Of a stretch of 37,393 nucleotides of DNA, positions 1 to 8,828 are shown piece by piece (position 1 is the first letter of the stretch; each line of letters starts with the position of its first letter). The notes below the pieces were generated by a model. It was given only the letters and a program-made list of their open reading frames with translations. It did no database searches and was not told where the DNA came from. The DNA is from Methanolacinia sp964465295 (GTDB taxonomy: Archaea > Halobacteriota > Methanomicrobia > Methanomicrobiales > Methanomicrobiaceae). The position numbers and the translations under genes are program-made. The stretch is taken from contig CAYXKC010000008.1 of assembly GCA_964465295.1 (NCBI GenBank), positions 1-37,393 of the forward strand. Direction: 5' to 3'.

Positions 1-1236
1 CAGATTATGATCCACGAGGACGCGGAAGTGGAGAATATGCACTCCCTCGACCTTATCGAGATGAAGGCGATTCCCGATGATACGATAATGAATACGGTCG
101 AAGGCAGTGTAAAGGCGATCGTCTGTACACACGGCCATCTCGATCATATCGGGGCGGTACCTAAGCTGGCGCACAGGTACAATGCACCGATTATCGGGAC
201 ACCCTATACAGCAAAGCTTATTGAGCAGCAGATCGAGGGCGAGAAGAAGTTCGGGGTCAGCAACAAGGTGTTTGCCCTCCGTGCAGGGAAAAAGTACAGG
301 TACGAGATATCCAGGGATCTCAGCATCGAGTTTGTAAACGTCCAGCACAGTATCATCGATACAGCAATGGCAGTCCTTCATACACCTAAAGGCGTGATTG
401 TTTACGCACTCGACTTCAAGCTCGACAGGACTCCTGTCCTCGGGAATCCGCCTGATTTCGAGAGGATGAAGGAACTCGGGCGTGAAGGTGTGATCGCCCT
501 TATCGTCGAGAGTACGAATGTCAGGCTTCCGGGAAGATGCCCCAGCGAAAGGGTTGCCCAGAAGCTTGTCCGCGATGTTATGACGAGCTACGAGGACGAC
601 AAGAACGCGATCATCGTAAGCACTTTCTCGTCCCACATCGCAAGGGTCAAGACCATCGCCGAATGCGCTCACGAGATCGGCAGGAAACCGGTTCTTCTCG
701 GCCGCTCGATGGAGAGGTACTCCTCTACAGCAGAGCAGCTCAAGCAGGTGGGATTCCCCGAGACTCTTTCCATGTTCGGCAATCGTAAGACTGTCGACCG
801 TGTGATGCGGAGGATGCTTAAGGAGGGCAAGGACAAATATGTACCTATAGTCACCGGGCACCAGGGAGAACCGGGTGCGACACTGACAAGGATTGCCTCC
901 GGGAACACTCCCTACAGGGTTGACAAGGGAGACAAGGTTCTCTACAGTGCTAATGTAATTCCAAATCCTATGAATTACGGGCAGCGCCATCTCCAGGAAA
1001 CTCTTCTTAAGATGAGAGGAGCAAGGATCTTTGAAGGCCTTCACGTCAGTGGTCACGGCCAGAGAGAGGATCACTACGAAGTGATTCATCTCTTAAATCC
1101 GCAGCACGTGATACCTGCACACGGTAATGTCGACATGACCGGGGAGTATGTAAAACTGCTTGAAGAGTGTGGATATACACTCGGCAACGATGTACACCTT
1201 CTGAGGAACGGCATGAAGGTAAATGTCACTAAATAG
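1..1236 (+). CDS. rnj: Ribonuclease J (archaeal RNase J), 5'-truncated by window edge
   Basis: This is a metallo-beta-lactamase/beta-CASP nuclease; archaeal RNase J is a 5'-3' exoribonuclease in RNA turnover. The reading frame is open from base 1, so the start lies outside the window; about 40 residues seem missing against a usual length near 450. Visible are the metal-binding HGHLDH motif (bases 130-147), a VQHSIID motif, the DFKLD segment, and C-terminal beta-CASP motifs SGHGQREDH and PAHGN. The stop is followed after 12 bases by idsA on the same strand. In related methanogens this gene sits after mevalonate-pathway genes, so an isoprenoid operon probably continues to the left. The family is clear; exo- versus endonuclease activity cannot be read from the sequence. 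Confidence 0.93.
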   Translation, partial: QIMIHEDAEVENMHSLDLIEMKAIPDDTIMNTVEGSVKAIVCTHGHLDHIGAVPKLAHRYNAPIIGTPYTAKLIEQQIEGEKKFGVSNKVFALRAGKKYRYEISRDLSIEFVNVQHSIIDTAMAVLHTPKGVIVYALDFKLDRTPVLGNPPDFERMKELGREGVIALIVESTNVRLPGRCPSERVAQKLVRDVMTSYEDDKNAIIVSTFSSHIARVKTIAECAHEIGRKPVLLGRSMERYSSTAEQLKQVGFPETLSMFGNRKTVDRVMRRMLKEGKDKYVPIVTGHQGEPGATLTRIASGNTPYRVDKGDKVLYSANVIPNPMNYGQRHLQETLLKMRGARIFEGLHVSGHGQREDHYEVIHLLNPQHVIPAHGNVDMTGEYVKLLEECGYTLGNDVHLLRNGMKVNVTK

Positions 1237-1248
1237 ACTGGTGATTCT

Positions 1249-2214
1249 ATGAATTTGGAAGAATATCTTGAAAAAAATGCAGAACTCATTGATAACAGGC
1301 TTGAAAGCATGTATGCCGGCCTTCCCGGCGAACTTGACAAGGCAAGCGCACACCTGCTCTGTGCGGGGGGCAAGAGACTCCGTCCCTCGGTTACAATGCT
1401 TGCCGCAGACCTCGTGAAGAGGGGCGGTTCTGATCTTGTCTTCCCTGCAGCGCTCGCTCTTGAAGTTACACATACTTTCACACTGGTTCATGATGATATA
1501 ATGGACGGGGACGCCGTCCGCAGGGGTGTCCCTACGGTTCATGTAAAGTGGGACGAGCCCACTGCAATTCTTGCAGGTGACGTCCTCTATGCCGAGGCGT
1601 TCCAGCTGATCACAATGACCGAGGCCGATCCGGCGGCGAAGGTGGAGGCTGTTGCAATTCTTGCCAGGACCTGTCTGGAGATATGCAGGGGGCAGCATGA
1701 AGATATGTCCTTTGAAAAACGTAACGATGTCGATCCATACGAATACCTTGAGATGGTCGGCCAGAAGACCGGAAAACTCTATGCTGCGGCGGCGGCAATC
1801 GGCGGAATTCTTGCAGGAGGAGATGCGCAGCAGGTTACCGCCCTGCACGACTGGGGTTACCTGAGTGGTGTAGCGTTCCAGATCCAGGACGATGTAATCG
1901 ACTTTATGGCCGATTCCTCCAGTTCAGGAAAGGACCGTGCATCCGATCTGAGGGAAGGAAAGCAGACTCTTGTGGCGATCTTTGCAAAGGAGAAGGGTAT
2001 CGATCTCTCAAAATACAGGAAGGAGAATCTTTCGAACGAGGAGATCGACCGGGCTATCGCCGAACTCAATGATGCCGGCGTAATAGATGCAGTAAGGGAA
2101 ACTGCAATGGATCATGTCAGGAGAGCGAAGGAGACGCTTGTAGTCTTTCCCGACTGTGAAGAAAAAAGACTTCTTGGAGAAATTACGGATTACTTTATCA
2201 ACCGGAGCTTCTGA
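1249..2214 (+). CDS. idsA: Short-chain isoprenyl diphosphate synthase (GGPP/FPP synthase)
   Basis: A 321-residue trans-prenyltransferase condensing IPP with allylic diphosphates to make C15-C20 chains for archaeal ether lipids. It has GKRLRP (residues 41-46), the first aspartate-rich motif DDIMD (82-86) and the second, DDVID (214-218). The residue five before the first motif is Phe77, the bulky position known in archaeal enzymes to help set chain length, consistent with a C20 (GGPP) product; that specificity is inference. A GGTGA ribosome-binding site lies 4 bases before the ATG. The gene follows RNase J by 12 bases and precedes gltX by 5 bases, so the three are probably co-transcribed. Confidence 0.95.
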   Translation: MNLEEYLEKNAELIDNRLESMYAGLPGELDKASAHLLCAGGKRLRPSVTMLAADLVKRGGSDLVFPAALALEVTHTFTLVHDDIMDGDAVRRGVPTVHVKWDEPTAILAGDVLYAEAFQLITMTEADPAAKVEAVAILARTCLEICRGQHEDMSFEKRNDVDPYEYLEMVGQKTGKLYAAAAAIGGILAGGDAQQVTALHDWGYLSGVAFQIQDDVIDFMADSSSSGKDRASDLREGKQTLVAIFAKEKGIDLSKYRKENLSNEEIDRAIAELNDAGVIDAVRETAMDHVRRAKETLVVFPDCEEKRLLGEITDYFINRSF

Positions 2215-2219
2215 ACAGT

Positions 2220-3905
2220 ATGTCAGTTGATCCAAGAGATTTTTTTTATTTACATGCATTGTCCAATGCCGTCGAGCATGACAATATCCCGAAGGCAGGT
2301 GCTGTTCTCGGTCTTTTAATGGGCAAACACCCCGAGTTCAGGTCACGTGCAAAGGAGATGTCGGAGATTCTGAATGATATTTTAAAGGAGATATCCGGTA
2401 TGACTCCTGCAGAAAGGCGGGAGAAACTCTCAGAGCTTGCTCCTGAACTTCTCGATAAAAAGAAGGAAAAGAAGACCCGCGAGAGAGGGCTTCGTGAACT
2501 CAGGAACGTCGGAAAAGACGGTGTGGTGATGCGTTTTGCCCCGAACCCGAGCGGACCCCTTCATCTGGGACATGCCCGTGCTGCCTATCTCAACGATTAT
2601 TATGTAAGGGAATACGGCGGAAGGTATGTTCTTAGGATCGAGGATACCGACCCAAAGCGTGTTGAGCCTGAGAATTATGAGATGATCCTCGAGGATATCG
2701 AGTGGCTAGGTTTAAAGATCACTGATATAGTATACCAGAGCGACAGGCTTGAGATCTATTATTCGCATTGTAAAAAACTTCTCGAATCGGGCAATGCATA
2801 TGTTTGCACCTGCGATTCTGCGGCTTTCAAGAACCTGAAAGATAATAAAAAGCCCTGCCCGTGCAGGGACCAGAGTGTTGAGGAGAATCTTTCACTCTGG
2901 GAAAGGATGCTTGACGGGACATTTCCCGAGGGTGCGGCTACTGTGAGAGTTAAGACCGGAGTCGACCTCCCGGATCCTGCAATGAGGGATTTTTCCATAT
3001 TCAGGATCGTGGAGACTCCCCATTTCAGGACTGATGCCCGTGTCTACCCGATGATGAACTTCTCTGTTGTAATAGATGACTACCTGCTTGGGATAACCCA
3101 TGTTGTAAGGGGCAAGGATCATATTGCAAATACACGCCGCCAGGGATTTATATACGATTATTTCGGGTGGAAGCAGCCGGAGTTCTATCATTACGGAAGA
3201 ATGTCGATAGGCGGACTTGTGCTGTCCACCTCTGCGATGAAGGAGGGAGTCTCTACCGGAAAATACGGCGGCTGGGACGATATCCGTCTTGGAACGCTGC
3301 GGGCAATTGCACGTAGAGGAATCCGTGCGGAGGCTGTAAGAAATGCAATGATCGATATCGGGATCGGCCAGACCGACATCGTATTTTCCTGGGAGAATCT
3401 CTTTGCAGAGAACAAACAGATCGTCGACCCCGTGGCAAACAGGTATTTCTTCGTGCCCGATCCTGTAAAATGCGAGATAAAAGGCGCTCCTCATGTAACT
3501 GCAAAGGCGGCTCTTCACCCGAACGACGAATCGAGAGGGTTTAGAACTCTTGATTTCAGCGGAATCCTTTACGCCCCCCGTGAAGAGCTGAAGGGTGCAA
3601 CGATTGTCAGGTTCAAGGACCTCTTCAATGCCAGGATCCGTGCCGAAGGTGGGGATTACTCCTTCGAATACGCAGGCGACTCCCTTGAAGAGGCCCGCAG
3701 CGAAAAGTCTCCAATAATCCAGTGGCTGCCCGAATCAGATTATATGAAGTGCAGTCTTCTAACCCCTGAAGGACAGATAGAAGGGATCTGCGAGAAGGCC
3801 GTGTCCGGTGAAAAGGATAAGATGGTCCAGTTCGAGCGTGTCGGGTTTGCACGAATCGATTCTGTCACGGATTCCGGTATAGTGGCATATTTTGCCCACA
3901 GGTAA
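2220..3905 (+). CDS. gltX: Glutamate--tRNA ligase, archaeal type
   Basis: A 561-residue class I synthetase charging tRNA-Glu. The first ~100 residues are the archaeal/eukaryotic N-terminal extension, rich in charged helices. The catalytic domain begins with FAPNPSGPLHLGH, whose HIGH-type signature HLGH is at residues 115-118. The KMSKS-equivalent loop is LSTSAMKEG (about 334-342). The C-terminal half is the beta-barrel type of GlnRS and archaeal GluRS, not the helical bacterial form. The ATG lies 5 bases after the idsA stop. In archaea without GlnRS this enzyme also mischarges tRNA-Gln for GatDE; that role is inferred from the lineage. A T-run (about 3906-3912) directly after the stop is a likely terminator. 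Confidence 0.96.
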   Translation: MSVDPRDFFYLHALSNAVEHDNIPKAGAVLGLLMGKHPEFRSRAKEMSEILNDILKEISGMTPAERREKLSELAPELLDKKKEKKTRERGLRELRNVGKDGVVMRFAPNPSGPLHLGHARAAYLNDYYVREYGGRYVLRIEDTDPKRVEPENYEMILEDIEWLGLKITDIVYQSDRLEIYYSHCKKLLESGNAYVCTCDSAAFKNLKDNKKPCPCRDQSVEENLSLWERMLDGTFPEGAATVRVKTGVDLPDPAMRDFSIFRIVETPHFRTDARVYPMMNFSVVIDDYLLGITHVVRGKDHIANTRRQGFIYDYFGWKQPEFYHYGRMSIGGLVLSTSAMKEGVSTGKYGGWDDIRLGTLRAIARRGIRAEAVRNAMIDIGIGQTDIVFSWENLFAENKQIVDPVANRYFFVPDPVKCEIKGAPHVTAKAALHPNDESRGFRTLDFSGILYAPREELKGATIVRFKDLFNARIRAEGGDYSFEYAGDSLEEARSEKSPIIQWLPESDYMKCSLLTPEGQIEGICEKAVSGEKDKMVQFERVGFARIDSVTDSGIVAYFAHR

Positions 3906-3924
3906 TTTTTTTAGACCTCTACTT

Positions 3925-4054
3925 TTTGGAAAGGATCATGATCCTCATCCTCTCCTGGCGATCACGACCCCGGCCTCTCGTATGGTTTAATCCCGGGCAT
4001 TTTCTGTTGTAAATGTCATTTTGATCTTATGTCCGGGTAAAGATCCTTTCCAAA
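3925..4054. repeat. 13-bp inverted repeat bracketing a 130-bp intergenic segment
   Basis: TTTGGAAAGGATC at 3925-3937 is exactly mirrored by GATCCTTTCCAAA at 4042-4054. The left arm overlaps a second perfect palindrome, AGGATCATGATCCT (3932-3945), so two alternative pairings are possible. A separate AACCTG/CAGGTT hairpin follows at 4074-4100. It lies between gltX and the sensor gene. It could be a miniature element with terminal inverted repeats, or a folded leader of the sensor transcript. I see no target-site duplication and no ORF. Confidence 0.5.
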
Positions 4055-4150
4055 TTAACTTTCATGTATGAGTAACCTGGAACAACTCCTGTGTCAGGTT
4101 GATAATATTATTAACATCTGCTCTCTAATACTTGGAATTAAGGTTTGATT

Positions 4151-5836
4151 ATGGGTTATATCACACCATATTTTCTCCTGATGTTCACTTCGGGAACTGT
4201 CCTCCTCCTGCTCGTAGTGATGGCTTCATTCCGGAGAAATGTCAAGGGTGCGATATCCTATGCCCTTCTTATGATTGCGGTCTGTGCCTGGTCATATCTC
4301 TATGCAATCGCACTCCAGGCAACGGACCCCGGCCTGATTGCATTCTTCTCAAAATATGCATTTATTGCGATATCTTTCGTTCCGGTTCTCTGGATCTGTT
4401 TTGTGCTGGATTATACTGGCAGGGAGAAATACCTGACAAAAAGGAATATCGGCCTTTTGCTTATCGTTCCGTTATTATCAATTGCAATAAGCCTGACAAA
4501 CGATTTCCACCACTTTTTCTATTCAGTCTCGGTTATTCAGGAATCCCTGGGCGTATCTCTTGTAACCGGTGAATTCGGTTTCTGGTATTATGTGCATACG
4601 TTCTATAATTATATCCTGCTTTTCTCTGGGATGGGTTATCTTCTGCTCGTATACCTGGATTCTCCAAGGGTATACCGGTCCCAGATAGCCCTTGTAATCG
4701 TGGGGGGGATGCTCCCCTGGCTTGGCAACCTGCTTTATGTCAACTCGGTCCTCCCTGATATCTATTTTGACATGACTCCCTATTTCTATGCTTTAACCGG
4801 CCTCACAATATATGTGGCGCTCTTCAGGATGCCTCTTTTAAAGATTCTGCCGATTGCCCGGGATTCAGTGGTTGAGAACATGAACGACGGTGTAATGGTT
4901 CTTGACGGTGCCAGGATGATAGTCGAGATAAATCCCGGTGCTCTTGGGATATTCGGTATTGAAAAACCCCGTGCAAGGAGCATATTCCTGGTGGATTTAA
5001 TTCCGGATTTCTATGATTTTCTATCCCGTTATGAAGGCATGACGGAATTTGAAGGGCTATATACATGGATAAAGGATGGCGAGGAGAGGTTCTGCAATGT
5101 AAAATCCTCACCTCTTCTCCCGGGGGAGAAGAACGATAAAAGCATAATATTGATAATCAGGGATGTTACTGAACATAAAAAAGCTGAAAAGGATATTGCA
5201 GAGTCCGAGGAGAGATACAGGATGCTCTACGACAACCTGACCGATGCGGCAATACTCCACGAGGTCCCGGAGATTGGATTCTTCGGGAATATACTTGAGG
5301 CGAATTCGGCAGCTGAAAAGATCTCGGGTTTTCGGAAGGATGAACTATTGAAACCGGGTCCTGACAGATTATTCCGCAATATGCAGGAGGAGAAGGCTGC
5401 ACGTATGCTGGGTGCTTTGAAGGAGGAGGGTTTTGTACGCTTTGAAACAGCAATGGACCGGAAGTTCGGCTCCCCGGCACCTGTTTTTGTAAGTTCGCAC
5501 CTGTTTCACTATAAGGGCAGGGAGGTCTGCCTTTCCCTAATAAGAGATATCAGCCTTGAAAAGGAGATGCGTGAAAAAGAAAGGGAGGCACTTGCCCAGA
5601 TCGAGAGTAATATCGAACAGCTCTCGATACTTAATGATGCGGTAAGAAATCCCCTTTCCGTTATCGTGGGGCTGGCCTCTCTGGGTGAATTTGACGGGTC
5701 GGGGGAGATAATAAAACAGGCAGAGGTAATCGACGATATAGTCGACCGGCTCGATAAGAACTGCCTTGAATCGGAAAAGATCCGGAAATTCCTCCTCCGG
5801 CACTGTAAATTTGTGATATACGGGGAAGACAGGTAA
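4151..5836 (+). CDS. Membrane sensor: 7TM + two PAS + degenerate HisKA-like domain, no kinase ATPase
   Basis: The 561-residue protein opens with about seven hydrophobic segments (roughly residues 3-235), like the N-terminal 7TM domain of archaeal histidine kinases. A PAS domain follows (about 237-350), then a second PAS (about 355-470, starting at SEERYRMLYDN). The last ~75 residues form a charged helix and a dimerisation-like segment, NDAVRNPLSV (495-504). There the usual phospho-accepting His of the H-box is not found, and the protein stops before any HATPase domain, so it should not be a functional histidine kinase alone. The ATG at 4151 is preferred over TTG 4145 because AAGG lies just upstream. 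No response regulator is adjacent. It may signal by pairing with a partner; the ligand is unknown. Confidence 0.8.
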   Translation: MGYITPYFLLMFTSGTVLLLLVVMASFRRNVKGAISYALLMIAVCAWSYLYAIALQATDPGLIAFFSKYAFIAISFVPVLWICFVLDYTGREKYLTKRNIGLLLIVPLLSIAISLTNDFHHFFYSVSVIQESLGVSLVTGEFGFWYYVHTFYNYILLFSGMGYLLLVYLDSPRVYRSQIALVIVGGMLPWLGNLLYVNSVLPDIYFDMTPYFYALTGLTIYVALFRMPLLKILPIARDSVVENMNDGVMVLDGARMIVEINPGALGIFGIEKPRARSIFLVDLIPDFYDFLSRYEGMTEFEGLYTWIKDGEERFCNVKSSPLLPGEKNDKSIILIIRDVTEHKKAEKDIAESEERYRMLYDNLTDAAILHEVPEIGFFGNILEANSAAEKISGFRKDELLKPGPDRLFRNMQEEKAARMLGALKEEGFVRFETAMDRKFGSPAPVFVSSHLFHYKGREVCLSLIRDISLEKEMREKEREALAQIESNIEQLSILNDAVRNPLSVIVGLASLGEFDGSGEIIKQAEVIDDIVDRLDKNCLESEKIRKFLLRHCKFVIYGEDR

Positions 5837-5891
5837 GACCTTTCTCCGGATAAAAACCATCTTTAACAAATAGCACAAATTTATTGGCAGT

Positions 5892-6851
5892 ATGCCAAAT
5901 CTCAATGTTGCTGTTCTCGGGCCCCGCGGTTTTGCGAAAAGCGTGGGGAAAGCGGGGACTGAATCAGATATAACTTTTTATAACCTGAAAAAGGGTGAAG
6001 ACACTGTCACGATTATCGAGCCTTCGCGATACCCCGAGAGGGTTGCACCGCTCTATTTTTCAGTGGCCATGTCAAATTCCGCAATTCTTGTTGTCGACGG
6101 GATCACGCCCGAGTTCGGGGAGTGCGTGGTCATGCTCGACTGTGCCGGGATTAAGAGCGGTTACGTGATCCTGAGGAATTATCTTGATCGCTCCCAGGTT
6201 GATCCGCTGATTAAAGGGACCGTTGTTGAGGATTACAGGTTTATTGACGACGATTCGATCCTTTTAAGGGAATCACTTCTCGCCGATGCCGCAGGGGTTG
6301 TACGAAATCTGTCGGATATCCCGGGAACGGTTATGGTGGATCACCATTTCAATGTCAAGGGTATCGGAACGGTAATCCTCGGTGGTGTTGTCAAAGGGAC
6401 GGTTAGGACGCATGACTCGGTGAAGGTCCTTCCTGGAGAAAAAACTGCGCAGATCCGGTCCATCCAGAGGCACGACGACGACTGCACCGATGCAACCGAA
6501 GGAGACCGTGTCGGTCTCGCACTGAAGAATATCACCGCCGACGAGATCGACAGGGGTCAGGTACTGACCACCGATGATTCGATAAAGACCGGGGACTCTT
6601 TTAAAGGGAGGGTCTCTGTCGTTAAATATTGGAACACTCCGCTGAAGGATTCCATGGTCGTGCATATCGGCCACTGGATGAGCTATGTTTCGGGAAAGAT
6701 AGATGCCGTGACCGACGATTCCGATCCGAAGAATCCTGAGGTTACGATAAGCCTTGAGAAGGATATCGCATACTTCCCCGGTGACAAGGCGATAATCCAT
6801 CATCTCGATGCGGGAAAGCTCCGCGTAGTCGGGACGATGATTCTCGAATAA
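5892..6851 (+). CDS. SelB/EF-Tu-like protein with degenerate G domain
   Basis: 319 residues, shorter than archaeal SelB (about 470). The C-terminal two thirds look like translation-factor beta-barrel domains: a domain-2 stretch around HHFNVKGIGTVILGGVVKGT followed by GDRVGLALKNI and a third barrel. The N-terminal domain still resembles a GTPase fold, but its P-loop reads GPRGFAKS, with Ala where the second Gly of GxxxxGK[S/T] should be. I see no DxxG or NKxD motif. GTP hydrolysis is therefore doubtful. True SelB is unlikely; a ribosome- or tRNA-related role is inference from the fold. It starts 56 bases after the sensor gene on the same strand, and repeat copy A follows it. Confidence 0.7.
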   Translation: MPNLNVAVLGPRGFAKSVGKAGTESDITFYNLKKGEDTVTIIEPSRYPERVAPLYFSVAMSNSAILVVDGITPEFGECVVMLDCAGIKSGYVILRNYLDRSQVDPLIKGTVVEDYRFIDDDSILLRESLLADAAGVVRNLSDIPGTVMVDHHFNVKGIGTVILGGVVKGTVRTHDSVKVLPGEKTAQIRSIQRHDDDCTDATEGDRVGLALKNITADEIDRGQVLTTDDSIKTGDSFKGRVSVVKYWNTPLKDSMVVHIGHWMSYVSGKIDAVTDDSDPKNPEVTISLEKDIAYFPGDKAIIHHLDAGKLRVVGTMILE

Positions 6852-6873
6852 ATAAAAATTTCAATCTTTTTTT

Positions 6874-7201
6874 GGGCATAAGCCCCTGACGGGGCAGCCC
6901 TGGCGAAAGTATCGCTGCGCAAACTCTCGCAAGGAAGATAGCCTGGTCTGGATGCTACACGGGTTAATTATAAAAGCCGGGATTTCATGGGATAAGGAGG
7001 TGACCGAAGGTCGCCTATGGGTTTCGAAAGGGCGACAACCCTTCGGTTACCTCAGCCGGGGAGAGAACCCGGTTCTAAGATCGTTCTACCTGTAAATTAT
7101 AACAACACAACCGGAGCCGGAGGAATGCCCGTTCCATCCCGACGGTGAATCAATCGCGATCAGGGGGAGGGTTGAAGGGAGGTGGAGGAATCCCCCTCCC
7201 T
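6874..7201 (+). repeat. Dispersed hairpin-rich intergenic repeat, copy A (longest, forward)
   Basis: This fills most of the gap between the SelB-like and SIMPL genes, and no gene is seen in it. It starts with a GGGCATAAGCCCC / GGGGCAGCCC head (6874-6900) and has a middle of short palindromes, including TTTCGAAAGGGCGACAACCC (7022-7041). It ends in a purine-rich/pyrimidine-rich hairpin (about 7178-7200: GGGAGG...CCTCCC) followed by TTTATTTTTTTATT. Head, middle and tail recur at 12105-12254 (+), 18801-19046 (-) and 25923-26155 (-). The tail hairpin and T-run could act as a terminator. Confidence 0.8.
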
Positions 7202-7290
7202 TTATTTTTTTATTAAAACCAATAACTTCAGCTTTTTTCGAAGTCATGAATAGGATTAATAAAACACAGGGCGATAATCTCCTGATAATC

Positions 7291-8028
7291 ATGAGGATGA
7301 AAAAACTGGTTCTGATCCCGGTAATGCTGGTCCTTATCGCAGCAATTGCGTGTACGGCCTCGGCGGCCGATGTATCGAATGAGAAGACAATCTCCGTATC
7401 CGGAACAGGAAAAGTAACTGCTGCACCCGATACTGTTATAGTGTCGATAGCTGTTGAGACTGAGAACACGGATGCATATAAGGCGCAGCAGGAGAATGCG
7501 GAGAAGATGAACAGGGTAACGGATTCGCTGAAGGGAATGGGCCTGACAGATGATGAGATCGAGACGACCAACTACTACATCTACTCATACACCTCGGGCG
7601 ACGATTCCGTATTCGGTTCAAAGAAGAAGATATACAGGGTGACGAACACAATCAAGGTCGAGTCGTCAAAGGTTGACAAGGCCGGAGAGATAATCGATAC
7701 CGCAGTATCTGCCGGTGCAAACAGCATCAATTACATCTCGTTTACGCTCAGCGACGAAAAGTCGAACCAGCTTCGCTCTCAGGCCCTCCAGGCCTCAGTT
7801 TCACAGGCCGGATCTGATGCAGATGCGGTTGCATCCGCACTCGGCGTAAAAATATCCGGAGTTAAATCTGTCAGTGTCGGTGCCAGCTACACTCCGATGA
7901 GTTATGACAACAGCTATGCAGGTTATGCAATGGAAGACGCAAAGATGTCTTCATCGGTCCCGACAAGGGTCAGCCCGGGAGATGTGGACGTAAGCGCCTC
8001 TGTCTCGATAATCTACCTCATTGCCTGA
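7291..8028 (+). CDS. SIMPL-domain (DUF541) exported protein
   Basis: From the ATG at 7291 the protein is 245 residues. It begins with MRMKK, a hydrophobic run, and TASA-AD, a convincing signal peptide with cleavage near residue 25. The mature part has the SIMPL opening ISVSGTGKVTAAPDTVIVSI, the central NYYIYS segment and the closing VDVSASVSIIYLI strand. Bacterial relatives are periplasmic or envelope proteins of unclear function, so an extracellular location is predicted but no enzymatic role. An in-frame ATG at 7246 would add 15 polar residues ahead of the signal peptide and is less likely. A T-run after the stop (about 8039-8047) may be the terminator. Confidence 0.88.
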   Translation: MRMKKLVLIPVMLVLIAAIACTASAADVSNEKTISVSGTGKVTAAPDTVIVSIAVETENTDAYKAQQENAEKMNRVTDSLKGMGLTDDEIETTNYYIYSYTSGDDSVFGSKKKIYRVTNTIKVESSKVDKAGEIIDTAVSAGANSINYISFTLSDEKSNQLRSQALQASVSQAGSDADAVASALGVKISGVKSVSVGASYTPMSYDNSYAGYAMEDAKMSSSVPTRVSPGDVDVSASVSIIYLIA

Positions 8029-8140
8029 ACCAATTTCAATTTTTTTAATTCGGCACTGTTTATCATTCCTGAATCCCGGCACCGCTGAAAATAGAAAGTT
8101 CTTTTTTGTATCTGCATAACTATTGATCAGGTTTCCTAAA

Positions 8141-8827
8141 ATGATCCAGGATATTGATATTTCCAAGAAGAATGCCGGTTATTTTGCCGCAGATCTGGTG
8201 CAGGACCAGATGGCCGTCGGGCTTGGCACAGGTTCGACAGTATTTTTTGCGATGGAACGTTTGTCAGAGCGGATCTCTTCAGAAGGGCTGAATATCACAG
8301 GCATTCCCACCTCTTTTCAGGCCACGATGAGGGCAAGGGAGTACGGAATCCCGCTTTCAACCCTTGATGAGCACCCCTGCCTCGATATTGCAATCGACGG
8401 TGCCGATAAGATAGACTCGTCCCTCAGGATGATTAAGGGAAGGGGGGCGGCACAGACGATGGAGAGATGCGTTGCCGACGCCTCTGAACTCTTTATCGTT
8501 GTTGCCGACGAATCGAAGATGTGCGAAAAACTTCACGGTCCGGTACCTGTTGAAGTCATCCCCTTCGCCCTCGGTCTTTTCGAAAGACGCATCCGCGAGC
8601 TTGGCGGATCTCCCTCGATTCGCGTGGGCGTAAAGAAGGACGGGCCCGTAATCACCGACAGCGGAAATTTTGAAGTGGACTGCGACTTCGGCATAATCGA
8701 AAACCCTGAAGAGCTCCAGTCGGTGATAAACAATCTCCCCGGTGTACTGAGCTGCGGGCTTTTCACTGAATTTTCAGGAAAGACAAAAGTTGTAATCGGG
8801 AATAAAAACGGGGTTAATATCTTTTAA
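8141..8827 (+). CDS. rpiA: Ribose-5-phosphate isomerase A
   Basis: 228 residues from ATG 8141, chosen over an upstream TTG (8123) because an AGG-containing site lies about 8 bases before it. It interconverts ribose-5-phosphate and ribulose-5-phosphate, which in methanogens supplies pentose for nucleotides. Family motifs are GLGTGSTV near the N-terminus, IDGADKID for sugar binding and catalysis, and KGRGAAQTMER in place of the more usual KGGGGAL[TL]REK. This loop is slightly divergent but keeps the lysine. It ends 1 base before the converging HTH gene, so the two transcripts face each other. Confidence 0.94.
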   Translation: MIQDIDISKKNAGYFAADLVQDQMAVGLGTGSTVFFAMERLSERISSEGLNITGIPTSFQATMRAREYGIPLSTLDEHPCLDIAIDGADKIDSSLRMIKGRGAAQTMERCVADASELFIVVADESKMCEKLHGPVPVEVIPFALGLFERRIRELGGSPSIRVGVKKDGPVITDSGNFEVDCDFGIIENPEELQSVINNLPGVLSCGLFTEFSGKTKVVIGNKNGVNIF

Positions 8828-8828
8828 T

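Noticed and set aside
1093..1848. 251-residue minus-strand ORF
   Set aside because: Lies fully across the well-supported RNase J and idsA genes; no recognisable domain.
5892..6851. Functional SelB (selenocysteine elongation factor)
   Set aside because: Too short, and the G1, G3 and G4 motifs are degraded or absent.
6874..7201. Repeat considered as an insertion sequence
   Set aside because: No transposase frame in any copy and no clear terminal inverted repeats or target duplications.
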